From contig NZ_BAABJQ010000061.1 in assembly GCF_039543385.1 (NCBI RefSeq), positions 1 to 14,186 on the forward strand: a DNA stretch of 14,186 bases, in the 5' to 3' direction. The DNA is from Rugosimonospora acidiphila (GTDB lineage Bacteria > Actinomycetota > Actinomycetes > Mycobacteriales > Micromonosporaceae). Positions within the stretch are counted from its first letter, which is position 1; each line of letters starts with the position of its first letter. The position numbers and the translations under genes are program-made. The notes under the pieces were generated by a model. The model made no database searches. It was given only the letters and a program-made list of their open reading frames with translations, and was not told where the DNA came from. This document shows, piece after piece, positions 5,965 to 12,999 of this stretch.

Positions 5965-8900
5965 CTACGACCAGCCCTGCAGGCCCGCGCCGTACGGGTA
6001 GAGCGGATCGCCGTACGTGGTGGGCACTGGCTGCCCGGCGTTGATGTGCGCCCGGATGTCAGCACGCTGGGCGTCGGTGGCGCCCAGGTCGTAGGGCAGG
6101 TCCCAGTTCTCCACCACGTCGGCGAGGTTGTCTCCCCCACCGGGCTTGAGGATCTGGTCCATGCTGCGCGGCAGCTGCCAAGGCAGCTTGCCGCGCGGCG
6201 TGTAGTCGCCGAACAGCAGGCTGGCCGCGGCCGGCCCCATCTCCTCGCCGCCGCGGTAGGTGACCACTATCGCGTCGGCCAGGTTGTTCCAGTCGGAGAT
6301 CACGTACGGGCGCGGCATGATCAGCAGCACCACCACCGGAATCCCCTGGTTCTTGAAGTTCTGGATGATGGACAGTTGGTCGGGTGGCAGGTACGGCTGG
6401 GTGTCCGGCCACTGGGTCGCGTGGGTGTACGAGCCCTCGCCGACGGCCACCACCGCCAGCTTGGGCGCCGGCCCGGTGTCCTGGTACACGTTGACGCCGG
6501 CCGTGGCCGCCCGGGCCTTGATCGCGTCGAGGATGTCCAACGAGCCGTACTCCGAGTGGAAGTAGCTGGTCCAGATGCAGCAGGCGTTGCCGTCGGTGGC
6601 GCGCGGGCCGGCCACCACGATGTTGTCGCCCGACTTGAGCTTCAGCGGCAGCACGCCGTCGTTCTTCAGCAGCGTGATGGACTCCCGCTCGGCCTGGTTG
6701 GCCAGCGCCGCGTAGGCCGGCTGGTGCTCCCGGAACGGCCCGTTGGCCGGGTCGCCGTACGGGTTCTCGAACAGGCCCAGCTCGAACTTCAGGGTGAGGA
6801 TGCGCCGCACCGCGTCGTCGATCCGGCTGGCCGGCACGCTGCCGGTGAAGGTGGCCAGGGAGAAGCCGGTCGCGCCCGGGTCGGCCCCGCCCATCACGTC
6901 CGAACCGGCGTTGGCCGCGTCGATCCACGGCTGGCCCGACGGCAGCCAGTCGGTCGTGATGAGCCCGGTGTAGCCGAGGTTCTGGCGCAGGTACGCCAGG
7001 ATCGGCGCGCTGTCGCCGGCGCCCGGGCCGCCCGGATCCAGGTACGAGCTGCCGGCGTAGCCGGGCATGATGTTCACGGCCCCGGCGTCGATGGCGGCCC
7101 TGAACGGGATCATGTGGTACTTGATGGTGACCGCGTCGTAGGTGATCCCGGCCTCGCCGCCGGCCCCCTCCCCCGGCCAGTGCTTGACGGTCGCCAGCAC
7201 CGAGTGCGGGTTGAGCTCCGGCCCGCCCTGCAGCCCGGCCACCAGCGCCCGGACCTGTGCGGCGGCCACGTCGGCGTTCTCGCCGTTGCCCTCCTGGATG
7301 CGCGGGTAGAGCACCTTGGTGCCCACCTCCGCCAGCGGGCCGAGCACGCCGCGCGCGCCGACCTCGGTCTCCTCGCGCCGCTGCGTGTCGGCCAGCTGGT
7401 AGTCCAGCGCGTAGTCCTTGCCGGCGGCCAGCGCGCTCTGCGTCGGGTACGTGGTCTGGTAGCCGTGGATCGTGTCGCCCGACGCGACGAACGGGATGCC
7501 CAGCCGGCTTCCGGAGGCGGCGAGCATGAAGGTGTTGAGGTCCTGCGGCTGCGCCGGCCCGAACAGCCACCCGGACTGCGGGTAGACCTGCGCATTGTAG
7601 AACATCTGGTACGCCTTCTCCTGCGTCGTCATCCGGCCCAGCAAGTCGTTGACCCGGGTGGCGATCGGCTGGTGCCAGTCCTCGTAGGGCTCGATGGTGC
7701 CGTCCTTGTTGGCGTCGCGCATCCCGCCCGAGACCGGCACCCCGTCGGCGACCGTGCTGACCGCCGGCAGGTACACGCTGAAGGTGCGGATGTTCGAGGT
7801 GGTGGTCGCGCCGGACCCGGTCACCGCCACGATGAACCATTTGTAGGTCCAACGGTCGGACAGATCCCAGGTCGGCGTGTAGCTGGTGCCGGTCGGCTCG
7901 GCCACCTTGGTGTACAGGTCCAGTAGGCTGCCGGACTGGGTGAAGTCGTAGTCCGTGCGGCTGATGTTGATCCAGACCTGGTAGCGGGCGGCACCCGCGA
8001 CGGCCGCCCAGGACAGGGTGGGCCGCCGGGTGTTCGTGACCATGGCGTGGTCGGCCGGGGCGGAGACGGCGAACTGCCCGGTGACCGCCGGTGCCCGGGT
8101 CGGGCCGGAGAGCATGGGGGCGGTGGCGGTCGAGGTGTCCACGGTGCCGTGTACCTCGAACTCCCACAGCGAGTACCCGTAGCCGGTGGCCCGCGCGGTG
8201 CCGTACAGCCGCAGGTACCGGCCGGCGCCTGTGACGCCGAGGTTCTCCACGCCGCCCTTGCCGGTGGTGGTGGAGTAGATGGTGGTCCAGGTGACCGCGT
8301 CGCTGGACACGTCGAGGTGGTAACCGGTGGCGTACGCGGCCTCCCAGTTGAGCACCACGCCGGTGATGGCGGCCGGGCCGCCCAGGTCGACGTAGATCCA
8401 TTGTGGATCGCTGGCGGCGCTCTCCCACCGGGTGGTGGTCCGGCCATCCAGCGCGGCCGCGGGCGCGTTGCCGCCCACGTACGAGGACGCCTTCACCGGC
8501 TGGAACCGTGAGACGACCGGCCCGGTGACCGGGCCGGTGCCACCGCCGCCGGTCGGCGGGGCGCTGGTGGGCGGGGCACCGGTGCCCCCGCCGGTGGTGA
8601 ACACCGCCAGCTCCCACAGCGAGTACCCGTACCCGGTGGCCCGTGCGGTGGCGTACAACCGCACGTACCGGCCGGTGCCCGTGACGTTCAGGGTCTGCGT
8701 GCCACCCGTACCGGTGGTGGTGCTGTACACCGTCGTCCAGTTCGCCCCGTCGGCCGAGGTCTGCAACTGGAACGCGGTCGCGTAGGCCGATTCCCACTGC
8801 AGGGTCACCGAGCACACGGTCACCGAGGAGCCGAGGTCGACCTGCAGCCATTGCGGGTCGCTGAACGCCGACGACCACCGGGTGCCGGCGTTGCCGTCGA

Positions 8901-9510
8901 CCGCCGCAGACGCCGGGGTGCCGGCGCCCTCGCTCGACGACGCGGTGGCCGGCCGGCCCTGTGCCGCGTTGGTGGTGCCGCAGCCCGCCGTGGCGCCGAT
9001 CGAGCCGTACACCTGGAACTCCCACAACGAGTACCCGTACCCGGTGGCCCGCGCGGTGCCGTACAACCGCACGTACCGGCCGGTGCCCGTGACGTTCAGG
9101 GTCTGCGTGCCACCCGTACCGGTGGTGGTGCTGTACACCGTCGTCCAGTTCGCCCCGTCGGCCGAGGTCTGCAACTGGAACGCGGTCGCGTAGGCGGTCT
9201 CCCACTGCAGGGTGACCTGGGTGATGGTGGCGGTGGCGCCCAGGTCGACCCGCAGCCACTGCGGATCGCCGGACGCCGACGACCACCGGGTGCCGGCGTT
9301 GCCGTCCACCGCCGCCGAGGCCGGGGTGCCGGCGTTCTCGGTGGACGAGGCGGTGGCCGCCTTGCCCTGGGACAGCAGGGTGGTGGCCGCGTTGGCGCGC
9401 GGAATGGCCGTGGCGACCACGGTGCCCAGGACGAGGGCCGCGGCCGCCACGATGGCCAGCGCTGGTCTGAGTCGCCGCGGTGTGCGGCGGGGACGGAAGC
9501 TCATGCTCAT
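5965..9510 (-). CDS. Secreted GH3 beta-glycosidase with three F5/8C (discoidin) domains
   Basis: 1181 aa exported enzyme that should remove sugars from the ends of beta-linked glycans. Domains in order: Sec signal 1-41 (cut at ANA-AT); F5/8 type C domains at about 44-170, 180-304 and 333-457, the third set off by a Gly/Pro/Thr linker; Fn3-like domain about 475-582; EF-hand-like loop D599-A-N601-K-D603-G ending E610; GH3 catalytic barrel from about 612 (YEDWHQPIATRVNDLLGRMT). The KHW motif (776-778) is present and the nucleophile is predicted as D854 in GLITTDW. The C-terminal sandwich domain starts near 940 (ESITLLKNDGVLPL). The GE-x-x-Y segment (1024-1030) reads GEGSYTH. Many family members have a Glu where H1030 stands. 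ATG 9510 is chosen for GGAG 6 nt upstream and a proper signal peptide; the frame open to 9660 crosses the promoter. Two operator-like palindromes lie upstream. Substrate may be a beta-glucan; uncertain. Confidence 0.9.
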   Translation of the reverse strand: MSMSFRPRRTPRRLRPALAIVAAAALVLGTVVATAIPRANAATTLLSQGKAATASSTENAGTPASAAVDGNAGTRWSSASGDPQWLRVDLGATATITQVTLQWETAYATAFQLQTSADGANWTTVYSTTTGTGGTQTLNVTGTGRYVRLYGTARATGYGYSLWEFQVYGSIGATAGCGTTNAAQGRPATASSSEGAGTPASAAVDGNAGTRWSSAFSDPQWLQVDLGSSVTVCSVTLQWESAYATAFQLQTSADGANWTTVYSTTTGTGGTQTLNVTGTGRYVRLYATARATGYGYSLWELAVFTTGGGTGAPPTSAPPTGGGGTGPVTGPVVSRFQPVKASSYVGGNAPAAALDGRTTTRWESAASDPQWIYVDLGGPAAITGVVLNWEAAYATGYHLDVSSDAVTWTTIYSTTTGKGGVENLGVTGAGRYLRLYGTARATGYGYSLWEFEVHGTVDTSTATAPMLSGPTRAPAVTGQFAVSAPADHAMVTNTRRPTLSWAAVAGAARYQVWINISRTDYDFTQSGSLLDLYTKVAEPTGTSYTPTWDLSDRWTYKWFIVAVTGSGATTTSNIRTFSVYLPAVSTVADGVPVSGGMRDANKDGTIEPYEDWHQPIATRVNDLLGRMTTQEKAYQMFYNAQVYPQSGWLFGPAQPQDLNTFMLAASGSRLGIPFVASGDTIHGYQTTYPTQSALAAGKDYALDYQLADTQRREETEVGARGVLGPLAEVGTKVLYPRIQEGNGENADVAAAQVRALVAGLQGGPELNPHSVLATVKHWPGEGAGGEAGITYDAVTIKYHMIPFRAAIDAGAVNIMPGYAGSSYLDPGGPGAGDSAPILAYLRQNLGYTGLITTDWLPSGQPWIDAANAGSDVMGGADPGATGFSLATFTGSVPASRIDDAVRRILTLKFELGLFENPYGDPANGPFREHQPAYAALANQAERESITLLKNDGVLPLKLKSGDNIVVAGPRATDGNACCIWTSYFHSEYGSLDILDAIKARAATAGVNVYQDTGPAPKLAVVAVGEGSYTHATQWPDTQPYLPPDQLSIIQNFKNQGIPVVVLLIMPRPYVISDWNNLADAIVVTYRGGEEMGPAAASLLFGDYTPRGKLPWQLPRSMDQILKPGGGDNLADVVENWDLPYDLGATDAQRADIRAHINAGQPVPTTYGDPLYPYGAGLQGWS
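8653..8787 (-). repeat. 135-bp direct repeat, copy in F5/8C domain 2
   Basis: Identical base for base to 9061-9195, 408 bp away. It covers most of the second discoidin domain, from the LQTSADG strand region through the GRYVRLY strand. Similarity continues less perfectly on both sides. Confidence 0.95.
9061..9195 (-). repeat. 135-bp direct repeat, copy in F5/8C domain 1
   Basis: Second copy of the block at 8653-8787, within the first discoidin domain. The third domain encodes a related protein sequence, but its DNA has diverged clearly, so only domains 1 and 2 were duplicated or homogenised recently. Confidence 0.95.
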
Positions 9511-9602
9511 GCGCGTCTCCGACGGTGGGGTGCCCGAGCCGCGCGTCACCCACGCGGGGCGCGCCGATGACGCGCCCGCCAGGGCCGCGCCGGCCGTGGG
9601 CA

Positions 9603-9616
9603 GCGACAGATGTCGA
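9603..9616. promoter_or_regulatory. Operator-like palindrome, GH3 leader copy
   Basis: GCGACA-GA-TGTCGA matches the symmetric pattern TCGACA-N2-TGTCGA with one mismatch. It lies about 93 bp upstream of the GH3 start, inside the probable transcribed leader. A sister copy is at 9654-9667. Confidence 0.5.
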
Positions 9617-9653
9617 GGTGAAGCGGTTCTTTCCAGAGAGACTGATTGATTAA

Positions 9654-9667
9654 TCGACATGTGTCAA
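9654..9667. promoter_or_regulatory. Operator-like palindrome overlapping GH3 -35 box
   Basis: TCGACA-TG-TGTCAA is the second copy of the TCGACA-N2-TGTCGA pattern, again with one mismatch. Centre-to-centre distance to the other copy is 51 bp, close to five helical turns. On the minus strand its edge reads TTGACA, the predicted -35 box of the GH3 gene, so binding would block RNA polymerase. Confidence 0.5.
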
Positions 9668-9679
9668 GGCGTAAAAAAA
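9662..9679 (-). promoter_or_regulatory. Candidate -35 box and T-tract of GH3 promoter
   Basis: On the minus strand a perfect TTGACA (9667-9662) follows a run of seven T (9679-9673) by 5 nt, resembling an UP-element-like tract upstream of a promoter. No convincing -10 box lies 16-18 bp downstream; the nearest AT-rich stretch is GATTAAT. The leader to the ATG at 9510 would be over 100 nt long. Confidence 0.35.
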
Positions 9680-9739
9680 CCGTCCCGCGGCGGAGTCCGG
9701 CCGTGGTCCGGTTATGGCAGACCGGTGACGCCGCGCGGT

Positions 9740-9745
9740 TATAGC
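9740..9745 (+). promoter_or_regulatory. Candidate -10 box for the membrane protein gene
   Basis: TATAGC ends 8 bp before the GTG at 9754, so the transcript would be leaderless or nearly so. No clear -35 box is seen. No Shine-Dalgarno sequence precedes the GTG, in agreement with leaderless start. Confidence 0.35.
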
Positions 9746-9753
9746 ATGACCTC

Positions 9754-10689
9754 GTGAAGAGGCCGTTCGCTCTGGTCGTCGCCTATCTCGCCGGTGCCCT
9801 GTGGGTCATCGACCTCACCATGGTGCAACCGTTGACCGAGCCCGCGAAACCCTGGCACCACCTGACCGTCGGCAACAACGCGTACTGGGCCCGGGACCTG
9901 CGCTGGTTGGCGATCTTCGCGGCGATCGCCGCGCTGCTCCCGGTGTCCCGCTGGGCCTGGACCCTGGCGCCGTTCTGGATCGCCGCCGACGTGATCCTGG
10001 ACCGTTTCGACGTACGGGCGACCGGGCCGGTGATGGTCGCGACCGCGGTCGCCGTCACGGCCTTCGCGGTCACCGCCCGCACCGGTCGCGGCGCGGCCCG
10101 ACCGGGGGCGGTGATCGCCGCCGCCCTGGTTCCGCTGGCGGCCGAGATCCAATCGCCCACCGACTCCGAGGCGGCGCTGGACCCCATGGCCGCGGCGGTG
10201 GCCGCCGTGCTGCTCCTCGCGGCGATCGTGGGCGTCGTCGCGGTGCGCACCGCCTCGCCCCGTACCGTGCTGATCGTCGCGGGACTCACCGCCGGGTGCG
10301 GTGCGTTGATCGCCTGGTCGCGGGTTGAGCCTCCCGGGGCCCGACCGATCCCGATCCTCCTCGGCGTGCTGCTCACGGCCGCGGTGGTGGCCCTGACCGC
10401 GACGCGGCGCCACACCGTGCAAACGGTCATGTCGGCGCTGGCCTATCCGGCATCGGCGATCATCGCGGTGCTGCTGTGCGTGCTGCTGTCCGTCGGCGGG
10501 ATCTTCACGGCGCTCGCCGGCAACCCCCCGGTCCACGGCGGGGACGAGGACGCGATCGTGACGCTCGGCGGCCTCGCCGCCGGCCTGCTGGTGACCTGGA
10601 CCGCGTGGGTGTGCGAACGCCCGGCCGGCGCGGTGCGAGCCTCGTTCGAGACGTTTGAGCGATCGATGGATCGCCGGTTCAGGGCGTGA
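9754..10689 (+). CDS. Polytopic membrane protein of unknown function
   Basis: 311 aa, GTG start at 9754. About nine to ten hydrophobic segments can be seen: near 5-24, 49-64, 67-83, 92-108, 118-131, 145-164, 169-187, 199-216, 230-254 and 267-287. The last about 25 residues are charged and probably cytoplasmic (RASFETFERSMDRRFRA). A soluble loop at about 25-48 contains PAKPWHHLTVGNNAYWARDL. I do not recognise a family, transport motif or enzyme motif. Its TGA overlaps the GTG of the nucleotidyltransferase gene (GTGA), so the two are translated together and may work together. It is divergent from the GH3 gene. Confidence 0.75.
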   Translation: MKRPFALVVAYLAGALWVIDLTMVQPLTEPAKPWHHLTVGNNAYWARDLRWLAIFAAIAALLPVSRWAWTLAPFWIAADVILDRFDVRATGPVMVATAVAVTAFAVTARTGRGAARPGAVIAAALVPLAAEIQSPTDSEAALDPMAAAVAAVLLLAAIVGVVAVRTASPRTVLIVAGLTAGCGALIAWSRVEPPGARPIPILLGVLLTAAVVALTATRRHTVQTVMSALAYPASAIIAVLLCVLLSVGGIFTALAGNPPVHGGDEDAIVTLGGLAAGLLVTWTAWVCERPAGAVRASFETFERSMDRRFRA

Positions 10690-11342
10690 CGCCCGGGCAG
10701 GTGAGCGAAGAACTGCCGACCGGCGGCATCGAACTGTCACCCGCCGAGCTCGATGCCCTCCCCGCCCGGTGGTCCTCCTGCTGGACCCCGATGGAGGTCG
10801 CACAGCGCCTGGCCGGGGTCGCCGCGCCCTGGTGCGTGGCCGCGGGCTGGGCGCTGGACCTGTTCCGGGGCGGGCAGACGCGCGAGCACGGGGACATCGA
10901 GATCGCGATCCCCGCCGCGCGCTTCCCCGAGGTCCGCGACCGATTCCCCGGCTACGTCTTCGACGCGGTGGGCAGCGGCCAGATCTGGGAGAACGCCACC
11001 CCGGAGGTGCTGGCCGCCACGCACCAGACCTGGCTACGCGATCCGGCCACCGGCGACTACCTGCTCGATGTGTTCCGCGAACCCCACGACGGCGAGACCT
11101 GGATCTGCCGGCACGACCCGACGATCCGGCTTCCCTATCGCGAGATCATTCATCACACCGCCGACGGGATCCCGTACCTGGCGCCCGAACTGGTCCTGCT
11201 GTTCAAGGCCCGGCACGCCCGCCCCAAGGATCAGGCGGACTTCGACGCGGTCGTCCCGCACCTGACCCTGGCGGGGCGCACGACGCTGGCCGAACTCCTC
11301 GCCCGCGCGCACCCGGGGCATCGCTGGCTCGCGAACCTGTAA
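10686..11342 (+). CDS. Nucleotidyltransferase, aminoglycoside ANT(2'')-like
   Basis: 218 aa. The core resembles the ANT(2'')/lincosamide-type minimal nucleotidyltransferases: WCVAAGWALDLFRGGQTREH (49-68) followed by GDIEIAI, with the metal-binding pair D70 and E72 and a third acid D128 in YLLDVF. The C-terminal half has YLAPELVLLFKARHARPKDQ (164-183) then ADFDAVVPHL, the Lys-Asp segment usual in these proteins. Such enzymes transfer NMP from NTP to a hydroxyl group of an antibiotic or other acceptor. Many chromosomal relatives in actinomycetes have no proven substrate, so resistance is only a possibility. The GTG at 10686 overlaps the stop of the membrane protein gene; a GTG at 10701 is an alternative start that would drop five residues. 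A strong hairpin follows the stop. Confidence 0.75.
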   Translation: MTPGQVSEELPTGGIELSPAELDALPARWSSCWTPMEVAQRLAGVAAPWCVAAGWALDLFRGGQTREHGDIEIAIPAARFPEVRDRFPGYVFDAVGSGQIWENATPEVLAATHQTWLRDPATGDYLLDVFREPHDGETWICRHDPTIRLPYREIIHHTADGIPYLAPELVLLFKARHARPKDQADFDAVVPHLTLAGRTTLAELLARAHPGHRWLANL

Positions 11343-11352
11343 CCCGCCACAC

Positions 11353-11399
11353 CCGGGTGGCGGTGCGCCTCGGCTCACCGCCGGCGCACCGCCACCCGG
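11353..11399. terminator. Bidirectional terminator, 17-bp perfect stem
   Basis: The arms at 11353-11369 and 11383-11399 are perfectly complementary (core CGGGTGGCGGTGCGCC) around a 13-nt loop. It lies between two convergent stops, 11342 on the plus strand and 11404 on the minus strand, 10 and 4 bp away, and should serve both genes. No U-tract. Confidence 0.85.
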
Positions 11400-11403
11400 C
11401 CGC

Positions 11404-12027
11404 TCACCTGGCGGCCAGGGCGGCGTCCCGGTCGGTGGCGGCCGGATCCGGTACGCGCACCGCCCGCAGGGCGCGGGACCAGGCAGAGACCTCCCCCAGC
11501 AGCCTCGCCAGCAACTGCCCCTGACGCTCCCCGGGCGCACAGGCGTCCGGCTGGGCCTCCTGGGCGACGAAGTCGTTGGACAGCGACAGCTCGACCTGCG
11601 TACGCACGCCGGCCACCTTCACCTCGGCTAGCGCCAGGCGCAGGCTCTCCACGGCCCGGGCGCCGCCACCCACGCCGTAGCTGACGAACCCGGCCGCCTT
11701 GTCGTTCCACTCCGCGAACAGGTAGTCGATCGCGTTCTTCAGGGCCGCCGGGGCCGAGTGGTTGTACTCCGGGGTGACGAAGACGAACCCGTCGTAGCGG
11801 CCGATCTCTCCCGACCACTTCTTCGTGTGCGGGTTGCGGTATTGGCCGAACATCGCGGGCACCGGCTCGTCGAGCAGCGGCAGGTCGAACTCGGCGATGT
11901 CGACCACGGTGAACGCCGCGTCCAGACCGGCGGCGTGCTCGGCGGCGACCCGCTGGACCCACCGGGCGACGGCCTCACCCCGCCGCCCCGGCCGCGTGCT
12001 TCCCACCACGATGGCTATCCGAATCAT
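11404..12027 (-). CDS. NADPH-dependent FMN reductase family flavoprotein
   Basis: 207 aa flavodoxin-fold oxidoreductase that uses NAD(P)H to reduce FMN or, in related proteins, quinones, azo dyes or chromate. Seen: phosphate-binding GSTRPGRRGEAV (9-20) after the first beta strand; FVFVTPEYNHSAPAALKNAI, the PEYN signature of the family; and a glycine-rich YGVGGGARAVESLRLAL loop. The C-terminus carries about 30 extra residues beyond the core (ARALRAVRVPDPAATDRD type). The ATG at 12027 follows GGGAG with 6 nt spacing. It is divergent from a TetR gene across 125 bp holding two operators, so it is probably the repressor's main target, induced by a toxic or electrophilic compound. Cytoplasmic, no signal. 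Confidence 0.88.
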   Translation of the reverse strand: MIRIAIVVGSTRPGRRGEAVARWVQRVAAEHAAGLDAAFTVVDIAEFDLPLLDEPVPAMFGQYRNPHTKKWSGEIGRYDGFVFVTPEYNHSAPAALKNAIDYLFAEWNDKAAGFVSYGVGGGARAVESLRLALAEVKVAGVRTQVELSLSNDFVAQEAQPDACAPGERQGQLLARLLGEVSAWSRALRAVRVPDPAATDRDAALAAR

Positions 12028-12060
12028 CGGGAACTCCCTGCGTGCTGAGTGACGATGCGC

Positions 12061-12102
12061 CCGCGCTCGCCCCTCGACGGGCCTCGAGAGGCGAGCACGC
12101 GG
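12061..12102 (-). promoter_or_regulatory. Long hairpin in the leader of the FMN reductase mRNA
   Basis: CCGCG (12061-12065) pairs with CGCGG (12098-12102), CTCGCC (12066-12071) with GGCGAG (12090-12095), and CTCGA (12073-12077) with TCGAG (12084-12088). Only a 2-nt bulge and one mismatch interrupt the stem, and the loop is 6 nt. It would sit at the very 5' end of the transcript from the predicted promoter, so it could stabilise the mRNA, act as an attenuator or be a further protein site. Confidence 0.55.
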
Positions 12103-12104
12103 CT

Positions 12105-12134
12105 AAGCTACAACGGTCGGTGTAGAAAGTGCAA
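12105..12134 (-). promoter_or_regulatory. Candidate promoter of the FMN reductase gene
   Basis: On the minus strand TTGCAC (12134-12129) and TAGCTT (12110-12105) are separated by 18 bp. The -35 overlaps one TetR-type operator and the -10 touches the other, the arrangement expected for repression. The leader would be about 70 nt and includes the hairpin at 12061-12102. Confidence 0.4.
12108..12125. promoter_or_regulatory. TetR-type operator, site 1
   Basis: 18-bp imperfect palindrome CTACAACGG-TCGGTGTAG; the half-sites agree at 7 of 9 positions. It lies in the spacer between the FMN reductase and TetR genes. Confidence 0.65.
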
Positions 12135-12146
12135 CGAGCGTTGTAG
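12129..12146. promoter_or_regulatory. TetR-type operator, site 2
   Basis: 18-bp palindrome GTGCAACGA-GCGTTGTAG, with perfect inner CAACG-AG-CGTTG. Its outer half-site CTACAACGC (minus strand) equals the outer half-site of site 1 at eight of nine bases. Centres are 21 bp apart, two helical turns, so two dimers would bind one DNA face. It ends 6 bp before the TetR start. Confidence 0.65.
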
Positions 12147-12152
12147 TTGGTG

Positions 12153-12878
12153 ATGATCATGGAAGAGCCAGTAGGGCGGGCGGACCGGCCGGGCGAGGGC
12201 GGCCGGCCCGACAAGCGCCGGGCGATCCTGGACGGCGCCCTGGCCGTCTTCGCCCGGGACGGGTACACGCGGGCCAGCGTCGACGCCATCGCTCGGGAGG
12301 CGGCGGTGTCCACGCGCACCATCTACAACCAGTTCCACGACAAGGCCACGCTGTTCGGAGAGGTCATCCAGGACAGCGCGCGGCGCGTGGCACAGGCCCA
12401 GATCACGCTGCTGCAGCGGTACCTGACCAAGGTCGTCGACGTCGAGGCCGACCTCATCGAGTTCGGGCGGGTGTGGGCCACGCCGATGCCCGAGTTCCGG
12501 GCGCACTTCGCGCTCGTCCGCCAGATCAACGCGGAGGCCGGACACGTTCCCCAGGCCGCGCTGGACGCCTGGCAGGAGAGCGGCCCGCGACGCGTGCGCG
12601 CCGAACTCGCGCGGCTACTGGGCCGCCTCGGCGAGCGGGGGCTGCTGCGTCTCGACGACCCCGAGCGCGCCGCCGTCCACTTCGCCGTCCTGACGGCCGC
12701 CGAGGTGACCGCCCGGACCTACCATGGCGCCCTGCCGCTGCCCGAGGCCGAGATTCACCGGCTCGCCGACTCCGGGGTGCGCGCCTTTCTGCACGGGTAC
12801 GCCGGATTAGCCGCGGTGCGCAGTGCGGGTGAAGTATGTCTCACCCGGCAACCGCTGGCCGCCGATGAACATTCATGA
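12153..12878 (+). CDS. TetR-family transcriptional repressor
   Basis: 241 aa from the ATG at 12153; ATG 12159, GTG 12150 and TTG 12147 are also in frame, and no clear ribosome site decides between them. The N-terminal helix-turn-helix covers about residues 20-68: KRRAILDGALAVFARDGYTR, then ASVDAIAREAAVSTRTIYNQFHDKATLF, a textbook TetR recognition segment. The all-helical C-terminal half (from about 75) is the ligand and dimer domain, with the AefR-like feature of a long second half (FRAHFALVRQINAEAGHVPQ). Probably binds the two 18-bp palindromes just upstream, repressing itself and the divergent FMN reductase gene. Ligand unknown. The C-terminal 20 residues past the last helix are non-conserved looking. 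Confidence 0.92.
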   Translation: MIMEEPVGRADRPGEGGRPDKRRAILDGALAVFARDGYTRASVDAIAREAAVSTRTIYNQFHDKATLFGEVIQDSARRVAQAQITLLQRYLTKVVDVEADLIEFGRVWATPMPEFRAHFALVRQINAEAGHVPQAALDAWQESGPRRVRAELARLLGRLGERGLLRLDDPERAAVHFAVLTAAEVTARTYHGALPLPEAEIHRLADSGVRAFLHGYAGLAAVRSAGEVCLTRQPLAADEHS

Positions 12879-12950
12879 AATCGTTCAGTTCGCTCGTAAG
12901 CGGGGGAATCGCGTGTGCCGCCCACTTCAGTACCAATGGCGGCGAATCAC

Positions 12951-12966
12951 CGCGACTTCCGTCGCG
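12951..12966. other. Small hairpin between TetR and hydrolase genes
   Basis: CGCGAC (12951-12956) and GTCGCG (12961-12966) pair around the loop TTCC. It lies in the 121-bp spacer after the TetR stop, 34 bp before the hydrolase ATG. It could be a weak terminator or a leader structure; otherwise this spacer shows no clear promoter. Confidence 0.35.
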
Positions 12967-12999
12967 TCCGGTCGACTTTCACTGGGAGTGACTGAACGG

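Noticed and set aside
6046..9553. Long open frames on the plus strand and in a second minus frame across the GH3 gene
   Set aside because: Their products are Arg/Gly/His/Pro-rich with no recognisable domain; they are the usual out-of-frame shadows of a high-GC gene.
9511..9660. Upstream start of the GH3 protein at 9660
   Set aside because: It would put 50 residues before the signal peptide and run through the palindromes and the -35 region; ATG 9510 has GGAG at good spacing.
9673..9700. Run of seven T on the minus strand as a rho-independent terminator
   Set aside because: No convincing stem precedes it and no minus-strand gene lies to its right; a promoter-proximal tract is more likely.
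10686..11342. Calling the nucleotidyltransferase a proven aminoglycoside resistance gene
   Set aside because: Only the fold motifs are visible; substrate cannot be read from the sequence.
12823..12999. N-terminal extension of the beta-lactamase-like protein
   Set aside because: It overlaps the TetR gene and would bury the Tat signal; ATG 13000 starts directly with the signal.
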